A stretch of DNA of 64,000 nt from Siphonodentalium dalli (Eukaryota > Mollusca > Scaphopoda > Gadilida > Siphonodentaliidae). The stretch covers positions 214,922,373 through 214,986,372 of the forward strand of contig CP136061.1 in the NCBI GenBank assembly GCA_032622095.1. The letters run 5' to 3'. Below, piece after piece: positions 46,988 through 59,924 of the stretch (positions within the stretch are counted from its first letter, which is position 1; every line of letters starts with the position of its first letter). The translations under genes were made by a program, and so were the position numbers. The notes under the pieces are model-generated. The model saw only the letters and a program-made list of their open reading frames with translations, searched no databases and was not told the origin of the DNA.

Positions 46988-47190
46988 TCACGCCGGATCC
47001 GGATATATGAGTTTTGAAGGTCAAGGTCGCATCGCACGGGTAAATTAATATGCCTATGCCAGTTCTCGGCCGAAAGTACCCCCACATACCAAGTTTCATC
47101 GAAATCGGGTCGGCCGTTTTCGAGTTCATCACGATCACACACACACACACACACACACACACCCTGATCTTCCAAAATATATAATAGATA
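46988..47190. repeat. LINE-like 3' end with (CA)n
   Basis: Continuation of the sequence left of 45508: GAAGGTCAAGGTCGCATCGC...ACCAAGTTTCATCGAAATCGG...GTTTTCGAGTTCATCACGATC, then (CA)14 at about 47135-47162 and ATATAATAGATA. The pattern is that of an RTE-like 3' terminus. Removing 45514-46981 plus one TGACAA restores continuity. Confidence 0.65.
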
Positions 47191-48202
47191 CCAATTGGGT
47201 TAAATTACTAGTTTGACTAGAATGATATCAAGTGTGTATGCCATTGCACTTCAGCGGCAAAAAACATCAAAGTAAATTACAAATACCGACACAAATAAAT
47301 AAAAGACACGCGACCATTGGCTAGTCTTTGATTAACAGTGTGTCAATGTGAACATGCCCTTAGCGACTGATCTATACAGTCTTCGGGAACATATCATCAA
47401 AATGTCTATTTCGATGAGAATGAGAAAGCTTGTTTTCCCAGTTAATTAATAAGGCATTTAATAATCCATATATTTCAACATTCACATTTTTCAGTGCAAT
47501 TGTTTCTCAATTGAACCACGCGCTCGACTGTTTGTCCGGACATGATTTATATGTACCATGATCTTTCGAAAATGTTTTGAATTTCAAAGAAAGTTTCCAG
47601 AAATATGTTCGCACCTCACTGTTTCTGCGAAGAAAAAAAACAATTCCGCGCTCATCTTTTAGACATGATCTCAACACATTTCCAGAGTTTCAAGTTACAT
47701 AAAATAGGCTTCTAATGGGCAGTACTATTGCCCACTTTTATTTTTCATGCAGTATATATATATATTTATAATAATATAACACGAAGTTGTTGGCAGTTAC
47801 ATGTATAATGGGTTAGCCCGCCCATGCAACACGGGTCTCAGCTGTCTGGACATCGACGCAATCATGTCTGGTGTTTGTGCGTCCATGTATTTGTGACGTC
47901 CTGATGTGCGTCGTGACGTCATGGCGTCTTTATCGGTTTCCAGAAAGAAATCATTCAATATTTTTCATTTATGAACGATTTATTACCAAAATAAAACCAG
48001 ATAACAATGCAAATTAAGTATATATGTGGATTTAAATTACAATTGATGCAACCATTTAATATTAGCGCATGTGCAATCTTTACATTCTGTACTTCCGGTA
48101 TGACGTAACATATTCGCGGAAGGACAGACAAATAAACAGACAAATAAACAAAGATCCGGACCGAAAACATTACTTGCGTCCAGCATAGACTGGTGGAAGT
48201 AA
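47191..48202. other. Intron sequence with one CRE octamer
   Basis: No gene recognised. TGACGTCA at 47914-47921 within a GC-richer stretch (47810-47940). The rest is AT-rich. Confidence 0.4.
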
Positions 48203-48427
48203 TAACGCTCTTTATGTTTACCATATCCGGATCTAAACAAAAGCCAGGTTCTGTAACGTTTTTTGCTTTTGTTTACATAACAAAGGAAAAACATTTGACA
48301 ATAACATACTGTTTATGCTATATTTCTGATTGGTATAAGAACAAAATATGTCTATATTTTACTATTCTTTCTGTTTATGGCGGTTTTTGACAGAGTTGAA
48401 TATTTTAGCAGCAAACTCACTGCCAAC
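48203..48427. mobile_element. E-family element, 5'-truncated
   Basis: Right half of the family (ATAACGCTCTTTATGTTTACC...CATACTGTTTATGC...GCGGTTTTTGACAG...CACTGCCAAC), 51 bp before an HDHD5 splice acceptor. Confidence 0.8.
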
Positions 48428-48478
48428 AGTGGAAACTCGATCTAACCAATCATTCTTTTCCTTCTCAATATTTTGCAG

Positions 48479-48682
48479 GTGGAGCCTGAACAAGTCGTGA
48501 TGTCTCACAGTCCTCTGAAGATGTTCAAGCATTTTCACGACAAACACGTGTTGGTCAGTGGTCAAGGTCCTGTTCTCGAGATTGCCAGGAATCTCGGCTT
48601 TAACAACGTAACATCAATGGAGGCGTTGAGATGTATGTTTCCAAAATTAGACACAGTTGACCACAAGAGACGGAAAGCTGCT
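48479..48682 (+). CDS. HDHD5: HDHD5 exon (middle part)
   Basis: Exactly 68 codons, phase 0 at both ends, bounded by a pyrimidine-rich TTTTGCAG acceptor and a GTAAGA donor. The product reads VEPEQVVMSHSPLKMF and HVLVSGQGPV, then an LGFNNVTSMEALRCMFP segment and DTVDHKRRKAA. From knowledge of the family, the 'QV.LSHSP.K.F' and 'LVSGQGPV' blocks are characteristic of HDHD5 and follow directly after the exon ending WLDVK. A truncated TTAA element (48203-48427) ends about 51 bp before the acceptor, and a CCCTTT-type MITE starts about 26 bp after the donor, so the exon is tightly boxed in by repeats. Confidence 0.95.
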
Positions 48683-48708
48683 GTAAGAATATTGTGTGCT
48701 ATGTTTAA

Positions 48709-48962
48709 TAACCCTTTTTTTTACTAAATGGATTCTTCCAGCCAGATATAAAACTTTATACCCGGTATTGGATTATTCATTTGGAGGGGTGTTCAGGAAG
48801 TATGAGCAGATGACAGTTAATACATGTGAAGATGGATTCCTATTAATTATGGGAAATGTTCAGTTAAAATTTCAACAAATAACTTGTCATTTGTTGAATT
48901 TATTCTCTGAACTTTTCCTATTGAAACTACTCATCGATGAGTATTTAGTATAGAAAGGGTTA
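48709..48962. mobile_element. F-family MITE, near complete
   Basis: TAACCC(T)n ACTAAATGG ... ATTTAGTATAGAAAGGGTTA ends, with core GGGAAATGTTCAGTTAAAAT...TTTATTCTCTGAACTTTTCC. It starts 26 bp after an HDHD5 donor site. Confidence 0.8.
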
Positions 48963-49626
48963 TAAAAACAATACAACATTTTTCAAAATTATATATTGAA
49001 TATCTTCATTTTAAGATGGATTATCGCTTCATATAACAATATACAAATAGTTTCGTGGTTATAAAATAATAATATGAATTGAAGACCCATGCCCGGAAAG
49101 CTTCTATCAATTAATATTGATTTTATTTCGAATATTTTATTATAAAATGAGATAAATAAGTGGGACACTTTATTGTTCTATTTTTAAACAGACCATTCAG
49201 GTGATACCATATAATGATAGAGATCATAAGGGTGTTCCCATAGCTATGGGTCTTTAATTCATATCTAATATTTTATATCCCGGTATAAAACACATGTTTA
49301 CAAAGAGATTGACCATCTTTGAGCCAACTTGCTATTAAAGTGATGTGGAACACTCCAATGTAGTGATCGAATGGCAATACATAATAAAGTAAATATTTTC
49401 ATAAAAAAAATTGTGCTTTTTTGCTCTTGATTTGTTGTCTTAACAAGACCATTTTGAAAATTCAAAGTAATGCCTGCCATTGAACTGAATTACACTACTT
49501 TCAGTTTTATTTATTGTATAATTGTGGCACAGATGGCATCAGAATATTCAATGGAAAAGAGACAAATTATCAATCAAGGAGATGTAGATTACAATAAAAT
49601 TGTTCTTACATGTATTTCATTATTAC
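48963..49626. other. Intron sequence, no feature recognised
   Basis: AT-rich; no coding similarity or clear repeat. Confidence 0.4.
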
Positions 49627-50056
49627 AGACCTGCAAATAGTGTGTCTGTCATTTGCAGAATGAGGTCCCCAGAGGTTGAATTTAGTGATGCTATCCTGCA
49701 CAGCGGGTCAGCATAACAAAATACACCCTCTGGAACTCCTTGCTGCTTAGGCATCAACTTCTATGGGAGACCTAGGATCAAATTGGAGTTCCCCAGTTGA
49801 AGTTGGTAATGATCACCCATCAGTCACCTCGATTATGCATTTTATCTTCTGCGAATTAGGGGATATAGAAACTTCTCAGAAGGGAAAAAGTAACTGACAA
49901 AAATGTTAATTTGAGACTTTAGATACTTCCCAGAAGATGATGCCTAAGCAGAATGAGGTCCACAGAGGGTGAATTTGGTGATGTGTGGGATAGCATCACT
50001 AAACTCACCCTCTGGGGGACCTCATTCTGCAAATGACAGACACACTATTTACAGGT
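49627..50056. mobile_element. MITE-A, full-length
   Basis: Ends GACCTGCAAATAGTGTG... / ...CACTATTTACAGGT, both hairpins (left diverged) and the standard centre. It lies immediately upstream of the 37-nt HDHD5 exon. Confidence 0.85.
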
Positions 50057-50106
50057 ATTTGATAAATAAATTTACAGTGATATATCTTCTATTCTTCTAT
50101 TTTCAG

Positions 50107-50143
50107 GCCTGTGCATTTGAAAAATACTTCCCAAGAATCGATG
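50107..50143 (+). CDS. HDHD5: HDHD5 micro-exon (37 nt)
   Basis: Small exon encoding ACAFEKYFPRID plus the first base of the next codon. It lies between a TTTTCAG acceptor and a GTATGT donor. The FPRID residues match the conserved HDHD5 block that precedes the GEPVRWE motif. It enters in phase 0 and exits in phase 1, and joins the 51498 exon to read [17 protein letters not shown]. The exon is too short for ab initio detection and is supported by splice phase and homology. A full-length MITE-A ends about 50 bp before its acceptor. Confidence 0.9.
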
Positions 50144-50224
50144 GTATGTTATTCATGCTCCATCATAAACTCATTTTCAACTAGATGATACACAGACAAT
50201 TGCAGAATGAGCATTCAATTATTA

Positions 50225-50622
50225 TTGCAGAATGAGGTCCCCAGATGGTGACTTTAGTGACACTACACTGTACAGCAGGCTAGCATCACCAAATTCATCC
50301 TCTGGGGACCTCGTTCTGCATGGCCTCATCTTCTATGGGAGACCTGGACTCAGATTTAAGTTCTCAGATGGTGAAGATTGTGGTATACAACCATGGCCAT
50401 TGGGCACCTCAATTATGCATTCTGTCGTCTGCCACTTTGGGGATATAGAGAAACTATAAGACTAAAAAGGATACTAAAAAAATTGTTAATTTTATAATAA
50501 AGATACTTTTCAAGTTTCCAGAGAAGATGAGGCCAAAGCAGAATGAGGTCCCACAAGGTGAATTTAGTGATGCTAGCCCACGACCTTATTCTGCAAATGT
50601 CCAGCACTATATTTTCAGGACT
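50225..50622. mobile_element. MITE-A copy
   Basis: TGCAGAATGAGGTCCCCAGA...TCGTTCTGCATGGCCTC left hairpin, centre, a degraded right hairpin and TTTTCAGGACTG end. A remnant left hairpin of another copy is at 50814-50881. Confidence 0.8.
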
Positions 50623-50946
50623 GATTGTAGCTCATTAGAGTCCAATTGATATTCTTCATCCTTTCTGAGTCCGCCATTTTTTGGATACTACTTGTAATTA
50701 GATTTCTCTCGATGAAATCAATATTGATCCTTTCTTTACTAAATACTCATTGACAAGTACCGGTTGTTCCATTATAAAATGTTCAGATTAAATAGGTTCT
50801 TAGGTTTGTTCCCAGGCTTCAAAATATTGTGCCGCACATTTGCAGAATGAGGTCCCCAGAGGGTGAATTTTAAATTCACCATTTGTCTATGTATATTCTA
50901 TGTCTTCTATGTATAATCATTATGTATATTTCCATTCAGTAATTAA

Positions 50947-52042
<1,096 letters not shown>

Positions 52043-52075
52043 TTTTCCTTATTAATTTCTATTAAGTATTGAGAT

Positions 52076-53019
52076 TAGAGCTTCACGATATTGACTCAAG
52101 TTATACCGACTACGGTATTGAAAAATATATCGCGATATGACTAAATACCGTGGGAAATTTGTAATTGTCAAAATCTTCTGAATTATTTCGCATTTATGAC
52201 GAACTCATTCGCATCCAACACAAACAAAGCAGAGCATCGGAGTTTAATAGAGTCAGCGTCAACACGGAAATGGGAAAACTAATGGGTGTGTCGCTTATGT
52301 TCATAAATTGCCTGCGCGTCGCTTACGATCACAAAATATAACATACTAATATTATTTCAATTTCGTCTTAATTTATATGAACACAACAAACAAAAATAAA
52401 ACATTAAACAATGATAGTAATTACAAATAAAGTGAAGCCAGACAGGCGATGTTGTGTTAGCTTTCGGAAGAAACGCTAATTTGTCTTTATCATTTTTTAA
52501 TTTGTCCATATTGAAATTCTAGCTGAGACTATTGAATGCCTAACTCGGCCTACCATATATACATCATTGCGATTAAATCGCCATCGGCGTATTTCGTTTC
52601 TCACACTGGCCAGGGTGTAAGTAAACCAACAATGGCGCAATGTGTCGACACCATGTGTACAAACGTTAGCGCTCGTAAAAACTTCAATGAGCTGTGATCG
52701 CGAATGAATGCGCTGTGAGGACATTTGATTATGGCTTTGATGCATGTACACGCAATGAAATTGTTTTATTACTTCCGACAACACACTGTGATGAGGCGCA
52801 TGAACGAAGGCGTTGACACTATTCAATTACTGATACAACCATTTGCAGTAAAACAAAAACGCCGTTAGCGCTTGATCCAAAACATGTGTCTCTTTGTCTC
52901 CTTGATTTGGAATATCGTCACCGACGATATACCGACTATCCATTTTTTTCGAAACCGACTACACGATATAAAAAATTATATCGTGATATGACTAAATACC
53001 GAAAAACCGTGAAGCTCTA
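52076..53019. mobile_element. hAT element with perfect 8-bp duplication
   Basis: 944 bp. Inverted ends TAGAGCTTCACG / CGTGAAGCTCTA, extended by ATATCGCGATATGACTAAATACC-like subterminal repeats at both ends. Flanked by ATTGAGAT (52068-52075 and 53020-53027). The TAGAG terminus and 8-bp duplication are diagnostic of hAT. The 109-codon minus-strand frame inside has no transposase motif, so the copy is non-autonomous. Confidence 0.95.
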
Positions 53020-53027
53020 ATTGAGAT

Positions 53028-53482
53028 ACCTTTTAACCAAATTATGTAAACATAATTGTGGGTTCGAAAAAGCCATGTCCGTTTAATATACTCTGAGAAA
53101 ACAAAGTCATAGTACGTTCTCAGCTGTTTTACATTTGTTGCAGAGAAACTCTTTATTTGTATCATATCAGAAATAGAGTATCAAGCAATGCTCTTCATTG
53201 TACCATGCTAAAGAAAAGACTACACCAGATTATTAATAAATTCTGTGTCTCGAAGTGAGTCTTTCTGTAGCATTTAAACTGTTCCATATACAGAAAATTT
53301 TTATTTTTATTTTGACTGGACGCTGGCTCTATGATTCTCCTACACTCTGCTTTGTTTGCCAGCATGAGACACGAGTACCATTTCCCTAACCAACCAGAAA
53401 AGAGTATCATGGTCGCACTACCTGGCTTTTTGGGTTGTTGTCGAGAAATAAATACTGATTGAAATAACCCGAAAAAAATAAA
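53028..53482. other. Intron sequence, no feature recognised
   Basis: No coding similarity or clear repeat. Confidence 0.4.
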
Positions 53483-53916
53483 AATGCATAATCCGATTAA
53501 GTGCCCCTCAATTTCTATTTACTTAGATTCAGGGGTAAAAATATTTGATTCGAGTCGAGGAACTCATCTATCAAAGCTCAGAGTTATTAGATATCAATTT
53601 TTGAAATCTATTATTTTTCATCATCGAGACTTAATAGTGGCCAGTAAAAAGTCGATGAGCCGACGGACTCGGAAAAAATTGCGGATGAAGATGGATAACT
53701 CTAAAGCAAGAGGCTTTGTGATGATAATAAGGCCATATTTCGTCGAACAACATGTCGATAATTAACACGTTTCGGGCAATTTTGTACTTTAGTTGACAGT
53801 GGTTAGCATTATTTTTGGGCAATTAATCGATTCTGATAACTGAATCGGCATTTCTAAAAATGTTGTTGTTGTTGGAATATGATTATATGGGGACCGTCAA
53901 ATCGTATTGAGTACCT
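53483..53916. mobile_element. D-family element, long form
   Basis: ATGCATAATCCGATTAAGTG...TCGAGTCGAGGAAC...TGACAGTGGTTAGCATTATT...ATCGTATTGAGTACCT then TTAA 53917-53920. Confidence 0.8.
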
Positions 53917-54469
53917 TTAACAATAATTGTATGAACACAGATATCTTGTTGCTAAATGTTTCATGTAGCTATGTGTATCCATATTTATTGTTGTTTTGCA
54001 AAATGGAGCACAGAGACAGTTCAAGTTAAGTTGTTTACTGTCATTTGTAAGGGGTCTTCTCGATTTCCAGTTGGAAACTATTATGACACGACATGTACCA
54101 AAAATACCTGGGCACTATTTTGCCCTTTGACAGATTAAGGCAGATGGATTGTACTGGTCTCTCATGACGGTGTGCTGAGTCAACAGTCTCACTGAAAAAA
54201 ACTTACCTTGGCATTCGAGTTTTATCAAAGCGAAGATCACGTAGTCCATGAAGGATTAAGATGGGCCTATTCGCCATCTATCACAGATTACATGAGGTCA
54301 TGAACCATGATAAAACGTACCATAGAATTTTCATACCATTTTCAACTCAAGTGTTTGTTAACCCTTTCTACATAGAATGGGATATACCATATAGTTCACA
54401 ACATCACAAACAAACATATAAATGTGAATTCTCCACGAACTCTAATTGTTGTGAACTCATGCACTTACC

Positions 54470-54556
54470 TAAAAGTACATGTAACCTTTGCCAAAAAATA
54501 AAAGTACATGTAACCTTTGCCAAAAAATAAAAGTACATGTAACCTTTACCAAATAA
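54470..54556. repeat. 29-bp tandem repeat, three copies
   Basis: AAAAGTACATGTAACCTTTG plus CCAAAAAAT, repeated three times, the last copy diverged (TTTACC). Confidence 0.9.
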
Positions 54557-54959
54557 ACTTAGGTCAAGAACCCAAGGTCAAAGTCAAACCAAAGGTCACC
54601 ACCCGGACACCCGGAATTTCGCTATATAAACAAAACAGTACAAGACATCGTCCCACTTAATCAGAAAAAAATATCCAATTGCTGATCGTGACCAACACCT
54701 GAAGAGCTTAACCCAAGCGAAATCAGTAAACCCACTAAACTATGAACATAGTACTAATATACCAAATACTTATTACCTAAGTTATCATACTTAACAAGCA
54801 ACTTACGAGAACTCAACTCGACAAACACTATACTAAGACACTTAGGCTTCCCTTGCTAATCTTTAATCATATAGTTCAGTGGGCAATATATCTTGACGGA
54901 GATAAATAAATCCCTTTCTTGCTGTTTCTCACAACATATTGCTTGTGAAACCAAAGTTT

Positions 54960-56660
54960 TTATTGTCCCCCTGAAAAAAAAAATTCGGGGGACTATTAAA
55001 ATAGCCGGTGTCCGTCCGTGCATCCGTCGAGCCGTCCGTGTGTCAGTGCGTCCGGAAATGGTTTCCGGATGATAACTTTAGTTTCGGTTATTAGATCAAA
55101 AGCAAATTTCATAGGTGAGTTTATCAGACCAAAATAAAGGTCAAGTTCGAATATGGGTTTGCTCCGCCAATTTTTGCGAGAGTTATGGCCCTTTTTATAC
55201 GCCCTTTTGAAAAAAAGGCCGTATTATAGTATTGGTCTGTCCGTCCGGGCGTCCGTCCGTCCGTTGTCCGGATGATAACTTTAGTTAAAGTGAAACAAAA
55301 TTAGTAAAATTTGGTATGTGGGTTTATTAGCCGAAAAGTAAGTTCAAGTTCGAATTTGGGTTCCGCCCGCCAATTTTCACCGGAGTTATGCCCCTTATTT
55401 AACGTTTTTTGACTTAGAAAATCCTTGAAATTTGTTGTCCGGATGATAACTTTAGTATAGTTTATCGGAATGAATCCAAATTTGGTATATTACTTTCTCC
55501 CACCAAAACACAGGTCAAGTTCGAACTTGGGTTCTGTCCGACCATTTTTGGCAGAGTTATGCCCCTTTTTCGACTCAGAAAATTCTGTTTTTCTTATGTT
55601 TTTTGGTTTCCGGATGATAACTCGATTTTGGAATGTTTATACGCAAAACCCGTTTTTTTGTGGATTACATATATCAAAATACAGCTCGAGTCCGAATTTC
55701 GTTTTAATCCGATAATTTTTGCAAGAGTTATGGCCCCTTTTTTGACATAATTTGACTTAGAAAATCCCTGAAATTTGTTGTCGGATGATAACTTTAGTTA
55801 GAGTGAACCGATTTCAATCAAATTTGGTATGTGGGTTTATTAGGAGAAAAGACAGCTCAAGTTCGAATTTGGGTTCCGTCCGCCAATTTTCACCGGAGTT
55901 ATGCCCCTTATTTGACATAATTTGACTTAGAAAATCCCTGAAATTTGTTGTCCGGATGATAACTTTACTAGAGCTTATCGGATTCAATGATAATTTGGTA
56001 TATTACTTTCTCCCACCAAAACACAGGTCAAGTTCAAATTTGAGTTCCGTCCGCCAATTTTTACCAGATTTATGCCCCTTTTTGACCAGTTTCCGCCGAC
56101 CCAAGAGAGGGCGTATATTGCACGCCCAGCGTAGCTCTTGTTTGACTTAGAAAAACCCTGAAAGTTGGTTTCCGGATGATAACTTTAGTAGAGTTAATCG
56201 GATTCAAACCAAATTTGGTATATTACTTTCTCCCAACAAAACACAGGTCAAGTTCGAACTTGGGTTCTGCCCGACCATTTTTGGCAGAGTTATGCCCCTT
56301 TTTTTACTTAGAATCTTGTAATTTTCTGGTTTCCGGATGATAACTTCAGTTTGTGTGATCATATCTGAACCAAATTTGGTATGTGAGTTTATCAGCCCTA
56401 TGTTCAGGTCAAGTTCGAAAATGGGTATGCTCCGCCCATTTTTGCGAGAGTTGTGGCCCTTTTTCGACTTGTTTTACTTAGAAAATTTCTCACTTTTTCG
56501 GTTTCCGGATGATATCTCAAGTTTGGATCCTTTAATTGCAAATACTAATTTTTATATGAATCAGTCATATCAAGATACAGGTCAAGTTCGAATTTGAGTT
56601 TGATCCGATGATTTTTCTCAGAGTTATGGGCTTTTCGACTTAGAAAATTAATTTTTTCTT
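54960..56660. repeat. CCGTCC tandem element, about nine ~170-bp units
   Basis: Opens TTATTGTCCCCCTG...CGGGGGACTATT and a CCGTCC region, then repeats TTCCGGATGATAACTTTAGT, CAAATTTGGTATGTGGGTTT, AGGTCAAGTTCGAA and GAGTTATGCCCCTTTTT-CGACTTAGAAAAT. Unit starts fall near 55070, 55270, 55445, 55613, 55785, 55966, 56175, 56335 and 56508. A second element's end (GAGGGCGTATATTGCACGCC) is embedded near 56105. Abundant type in mollusc genomes; non-coding. Confidence 0.85.
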
Positions 56661-56970
56661 GTAATTTTCTTCATTTTGTGCCAATTTGAGGTTATATTTT
56701 GACTTTAAGAGTTTTTTTAAGATTTGGTTATTTGTATGCATGTCAGTAATGAGACAATGCACAAGTGTCTTATCCATATAGTATACTTCTACAAAGCCTC
56801 CGCTCCAAATGAAGCCACCGGTTCGGGGGACACTGTGGCCGAGCGGCTTTTTATTATCATTGTCCTGACTATGTATTACTATGAGAACATTAAGAATTTG
56901 TTCATACTATGTATGATGTATTTAAATTACAAATTGAAATAAATCTATAATATTAATGTCGATTTTGCAG

Positions 56971-57016
56971 ATTTGGACATGGATGTTTCCTCGTAGCTTT
57001 GGAGAGTCTCTACCAG
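56971..57016 (+). CDS. HDHD5: HDHD5 exon (FGHGCFLVALESLYQ)
   Basis: A 46-nt exon. One base completes the split Arg codon from 51672 and is followed by 15 codons reading FGHGCFLVALESLYQ. It is bounded by GATTTTGCAG and a consensus GTAAGT donor, and exits in phase 0. The FGHG.FL..LE..Y block follows MPR in the vertebrate protein, so order and phase both agree. A mollusc-type tandem element ends about 310 bp upstream. Confidence 0.93.
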
Positions 57017-57133
57017 GTAAGTATCAGTTAAGGCGGCTACTCTGTAATTTACAATTAATTTGATATAAAGCAAAAAGCATATTTTCAGTAGCGACCCAGC
57101 TGAGCGACCTTTGATATTTTTCATTAACCCTTT

Positions 57134-57680
57134 TTAGCTCACCTGAGACGAAGTCTCCGGTGGAGCTATAGTCATCACTCCTCGTCCGTCGTCCGTCCGT
57201 CTGACCGTCCGTCCGTCCGTCCGTCAACAATCATCTTCTTCTCCAGTATCATAAGGCCAAATGAGTTCATATTTGGTGTGGATGTTCCCTGCTTGACTCA
57301 GACTCAGATTTGTTAAAATAAGGTCACTGAGTCAAATAGTTGCGAAGCTAGGGCCATAACTCTATCCCGCCATAGTAATTCTTAAAACAACTTCTTTTCA
57401 AGAACAATCAGGCCTATTTAGCTTATATTTTGTATGGAAGGTCCTTGAGTGACTGGGGGTCAGATTTGTTCAAATGGGGTCACTGGGTCAAATAGGGGCA
57501 GAATCAGGGACATAACTCTATTCTCCCTAGTAATTATTAGAATGACTTCTTCTCCAGAATCATCAGGCCGATTTAGCTAATATTTTGTTTGGTGGGTCCT
57601 TGTGTGACTGGGGTTCAGATTTGTTCAAATGGGGTCAGTGTGTCAAATAGGGGCCGTGTCAGGAACATAACTTTAAAAAA
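57134..57680. repeat. CTCACCTGAGACGAAGTC tandem element
   Basis: TTTTAGCTCACCTGAGACGA...GGTGGAGCTATAGTCATCAC, a CCGTCC run, then about three ~175-bp units with CTTCTTCTCCAG.ATCAT, CAGATTTGTTCAAATGGGGTC and GGGCCATAACTCTAT. Diverged units of the same kind recur at about 58620-59420. Confidence 0.85.
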
Positions 57681-57854
57681 AAAAAAAAATTTAAATCCTT
57701 GCTCAATTCAAAAAACAAATCACAATTCAAAATGAACCAATACAAAATATTTTTTTTTCATTTTAACCCCTGATTTTTTGTATTTTTTAGACACAAAACA
57801 CCCCATTCCACCCCTTTCCCTCCTCACCCCTCGACACCCCTGTCCCCACTACCA

Positions 57855-57890
57855 CCCCCCCCCCCCCCCCCCCCCCCCCCATCTGCGTAG
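57855..57890. repeat. Poly-C tract, 36 nt
   Basis: Uninterrupted C36 after ACCACTACC-type C-rich sequence. It could form i-motif/G-quadruplex structures and its true length may be misassembled. Confidence 0.9.
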
Positions 57891-58092
57891 CCCTGCACCC
57901 ACTGCAGTCAAGAAAAAATTAATTAGAAAAACTGACACCTTGTAACATCCATAAAGTATGGTATTAGCCCCAGACAGAAAGAGTTAATAACAGTCATCAA
58001 TTCAGATGTTATCTAGCTGGCTGACAGCTAGGTGTAAACAGTCATGCTCTTGTGTGTATCATTAACATATCATATCAAAACAAAATGCTGTA

Positions 58093-58513
58093 TGTCTGAC
58101 ATTTGCAGAATGAGGTCCCCAGAGGGTGAATTTAGTGATGCTACTCTGCACAGTAGGCTAGCATCACCAAATACACTCTCCAGGGACCTCATTCTGCTTA
58201 GGCCTCATCTTCAGGGAAGTATACAGGTCTTAAATTGACATTTCTACTTACTTTTTCCCTTCTGTTCAGTTTCTATATTCCCTAATTTGCTGTCAAGATA
58301 AAATTGATAATTGAAGTGCCCAATGGGTGCACATCACCAATTAACTGGACAACTTCAATCTGTTCCTATGTCTCCCATGGCAGTTGAGGCCTAAGCATAA
58401 TGAGGTCCACAGAGGGTGAATTTGGTGATGCTAGCCCACCTTACAGGATTGCAGCACTAAATTCACCCTTTAGTGACCTCATTCTGCAAAAGTCAGACAC
58501 TATATTCAGGCTT
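58093..58513. mobile_element. MITE-A, nearly complete
   Basis: TCTGACATTTGCAGAATGAG left hairpin, centre with CCAATGGGTGCACATCACC, right hairpin and TATATTCAGGCTTG end; the first ~15 bp are lost. Confidence 0.82.
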
Positions 58514-59924
58514 GGCTGTTCCACTATTATATTCTTAACCACCACCTATCCAGTTGTACTCATTATACCCTGATTTGCAAAGAAAACTTGGGGGGGGGGG
58601 GTATATTGGATTGAATTTGTCTATAAATTTTGTTCTTCTCCACATACATATTAAAGACCGAAATGGTTTATATATTTTGACTCACATTCAGATTTGTTCA
58701 AATGAGTTCATCAGGTCGTATAGGTGAGAAGCCAGGGCCATAACTCTTTCCCTCCATAGTAATTCTTCAGAAACCATCAGGCCTATTTAGCTTTTGGTAT
58801 GGAGGGTTCTTTGGTGAGTGGGGTTCAGATTTGTACACGTGAGGTCATTTTTAGGAAACTTTTGAGGAAAATCAGTTTTCTTCAACTCTTAAAATCTACC
58901 GTTTGAAATTTCTAGATGAATAGATCTCATAGATGGGGATTCACATTTGTTCAAATAAGGGCAGAGATAAGAGATTTAACTCTCAACCACCCACCCTACC
59001 TGTATGTATGCTGTTTGATACTGGTATAATAATATATAGATTCCTATTGATTTCTAAGCTGCCTGGGTGGAGGCAATGAGGCTGTAGATTTGATTTTTCA
59101 ACCAGTAACAGTCCACATTTTCCTACTTCGGGTTAAACTGTTCGACCGAAATCGCCACAAATGTTAACAGGTCTATTTTGCTGATATTTAGTATGAAGGG
59201 TTCTTTGGTGTCTGGTATTGAAATTTATTCAGATGTGGTCATCAGGTTAAATAGGGTGGGACCAGGGACATAACTGTATGTCTCTATAGTCATTCTTAAA
59301 TTGTCTTCTCAAGAGAGGTTGGACTATTTAGCTTACATATAGTATGGATGATCCTTTAGTGACTGATATTCAGATTTGTTAACATCAGGTCAACCTGTTA
59401 AGAAATGACGGGGGGCTATAGGGAGTTAACAATTTTGTGTTTAAAAAATCATTGAAATACCAAATTCATTAAAACATCTTCCTTGGAACTACCTAACTGA
59501 TTAATCTGACATACATGTATGGTGTTTTGGGTCCATGGATAAATGGGCTTCAAACATGTCTAAATGGTTTTATAAAAAGGTGCTTGTGAGATTGGAAATT
59601 TCCAAAAATTGAGAAAGTTTGAGATGTCGGTTGTGAAATTCCAACCCAAGACTTGGGAGTCTGGAGCCCGGTTGGGAGGGGACTTGTTGAGCTGGAGGAG
59701 GGGGGTGATCAGTAGTGAACAGTGGGCAATTTCATGGTGGATATTCACCTTGAAATTACCCACTGTACACTACTGAAGCCTCTCTAGCCACATATCGTGT
59801 TTAGATCTACTTTTTTCAAAGTGCTTATGAAAAGTTCTGACTATTGTGGTCTCCAGAGTCCCAGTCTCATCAGTCTTTGCAGTCTGGTGAGCGACCCCAC
59901 AGTCTTTGACTGTCTTGTATTACT

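Larger units (their letters stand above)
6874..48478 (+). other. HDHD5 intron, 41.6 kb, repeat-packed
   Basis: The splice junctions at both ends fit in phase 0 (K of WLDVK to V of VEPEQ), so everything between lies inside one intron unless the gene is rearranged. The intron holds most of the MITEs listed here, the threefold tandem repeat, the LINE fragment and the BED-finger element. No internal exon of the gene is missing from the protein order, so the size reflects transposon accumulation. Confidence 0.8.

Noticed and set aside
56828-56852. tRNA-Ser-like start (GACACTGTGGCCGAGCGGCT)
   Set aside because: It resembles the first ~20 nt and A box of tRNA-Ser, but no D-loop completion, anticodon arm or B box (GGTTCGAATCC) follows. 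At most a SINE fragment or chance.
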